From: Salinarimonas sp.
GTDB taxonomy: Bacteria; Pseudomonadota; Alphaproteobacteria; Rhizobiales; Beijerinckiaceae
Direction of reading: 5' to 3'
Length of the DNA stretch: 45,709 nt
Assembly (NCBI GenBank): GCA_020832565.1
Contig: JAFIEI010000030.1
Coordinates: forward strand, 1-45,709
Position 1 is the first letter of the stretch; each line of letters begins with the position of its first letter. Of this stretch, positions 45,354 through 45,709 are shown in pieces. Under the pieces are notes generated by a model, which worked only from the letters and a program-made list of their open reading frames with translations, had not been told where the DNA came from and ran no database searches. Position numbers and translations under genes: made by a program.

Positions 45354-45476
45354 TCAGCTGCGCAGATATTTGATCAGGGCTGCGATCCCGAGGCCGAGCA
45401 GCACGATCACGAGGATCCAGATGATACCCATGCCCCAGAACATACCGTCGCCATGCACGGCTCCATCCATCATCAT
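45354..45476 (-). CDS. Small single-span membrane peptide (40 residues)
   Basis: A 40-residue peptide starting with three methionines. The N-terminal DGAVHGDGMFWGMG is rich in Met, His and Trp and is followed by one hydrophobic helix (about 18-36) ending in KYLRS. Similar tiny proteins occur with copper-handling genes, where Met and His can bind copper. Its start overlaps the stop of the DUF411 gene by four bases (ATGA), so it is translated from that message. Three start codons in a row leave the exact start open by two residues. Function is not known. Confidence 0.7.
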   Translation of the reverse strand: MMMDGAVHGDGMFWGMGIIWILVIVLLGLGIAALIKYLRS

Positions 45477-45709
45477 CGGACCTGCCCCTGCTCGGTGATC
45501 AGTGCCGTGCCGCGATAGCGGGCGAAGGGAGCAGACCGGTCGGCATCGAAGAGCACGACCTCGTAGAGATCATCCGCCATCCCGGGCACTTCCATCCCGG
45601 GCGAGCCGATCGGCATGCCGGGAACGCTGATGCCCATGGCGTCGGGCCGCTCGCGCAAGAGCCGCGTCACCGCATCGGCGGGGACATGGCCCTCGATGAT
45701 GTAGCCCCC
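45473..45709 (-). CDS. DUF411 metal-binding protein, C-terminal part (5' end outside window)
   Basis: The frame is open to the window edge. The visible 78 residues contain the DUF411 (PF04214) hallmarks: YIIEGHVPADAVTRLLRERP then ISVPGMPIGSPGMEVPG, followed by YEVVLFDADR. DUF411 proteins are small periplasmic proteins found beside copper-resistance genes; the N-terminal part with the usual cysteines and the signal peptide is not in the window. The small membrane peptide gene is translationally coupled downstream. A role in copper handling is inferred from family context. Confidence 0.88.
   Translation of the reverse strand, partial: GGYIIEGHVPADAVTRLLRERPDAMGISVPGMPIGSPGMEVPGMADDLYEVVLFDADRSAPFARYRGTALITEQGQVR

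Noticed and set aside
1-45709. CRISPR array, prophage or integron
   Set aside because: No regularly spaced repeats, cas genes, phage structural genes, integrase gene or attC-like sites were seen.

Overview
The window is high-GC chromosomal DNA from an alphaproteobacterium, most likely a flagellated member of the Hyphomicrobiales (Rhizobiales). The evidence is a GcrA-type cell-cycle regulator with a cluster of GANTC (CcrM) sites in front of it, an argD-argF-hslO operon, a flhA-fliR block followed by small alphaproteobacterial flagellar proteins, a HIG1-type twin-transmembrane protein, and a likely 6S RNA directly upstream of 5-formyl-THF cyclo-ligase. The species cannot be named from the sequence. 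Most of the window is ordinary core genome. The only mobile-element trace is an IS110-type fragment near a tRNA-Ser gene.

Layout. 1-3.6 kb: the 3' end of a PrpF-type isomerase gene, then a D-2-hydroxyacid dehydrogenase and an AbrB-family membrane protein overlapping on the minus strand, then an EamA exporter. 3.7-4.5 kb: IS110 fragment, gene-free DNA and tRNA-Ser(GGA). 4.6-7.5 kb: yraN-rsmI diverging from an LpoA-like lipoprotein gene, with an operator-like array of half-sites between them. 7.7-11.2 kb: a HIG1 protein, then argD-argF-hslO behind a near-consensus promoter that runs straight into a terminator-like hairpin. 11.2-16.9 kb: a membrane chemoreceptor, a small secreted protein, purE-purK and a second EamA exporter. 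17.1-23.3 kb: gcrA, then flhA-fliR, a FliJ-like protein, a rod-binding protein, a FlgN-like protein and a FliL-like protein. 23.4-27.3 kb: an ABM-fold protein, a MHYT-PAS-GGDEF-EAL protein and an unknown secreted protein. 27.4-32 kb: ftsW-murG-murC-murB on the minus strand, a detached piece of the division and cell-wall cluster. 32.2-36.2 kb: tRNA-Val(CAC), a small membrane protein, rpe, a SleB-type wall hydrolase and a patatin-like lipase. 36.4-38.6 kb: class II HMG-CoA reductase and HMG-CoA lyase. 39-40.8 kb: a soluble chemoreceptor fused to a PilZ domain. 40.9-45.7 kb: rpsA, exoD, a YmdB-type phosphoesterase, 5-formyl-THF cyclo-ligase with 6S RNA upstream, a 40-residue membrane peptide and a DUF411 metal-binding protein cut by the window edge.

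Themes. Motility and c-di-GMP recur: the flagellar export block, two chemoreceptors (one with PilZ), and one protein carrying both c-di-GMP synthesis and breakdown domains. Envelope growth is the second theme: FtsW, MurG, MurC, MurB, the LpoA-like protein, the SleB hydrolase and ExoD. The reductase/lyase pair forms a two-step route from mevalonate to acetoacetate and acetyl-CoA and is the most unusual metabolic content. No large new multi-gene system is evident. The best leads are the PilZ chemoreceptor, the mevalonate catabolic pair, the GANTC cluster at gcrA, the argD leader hairpin and the rsmI/lpoA operator array.
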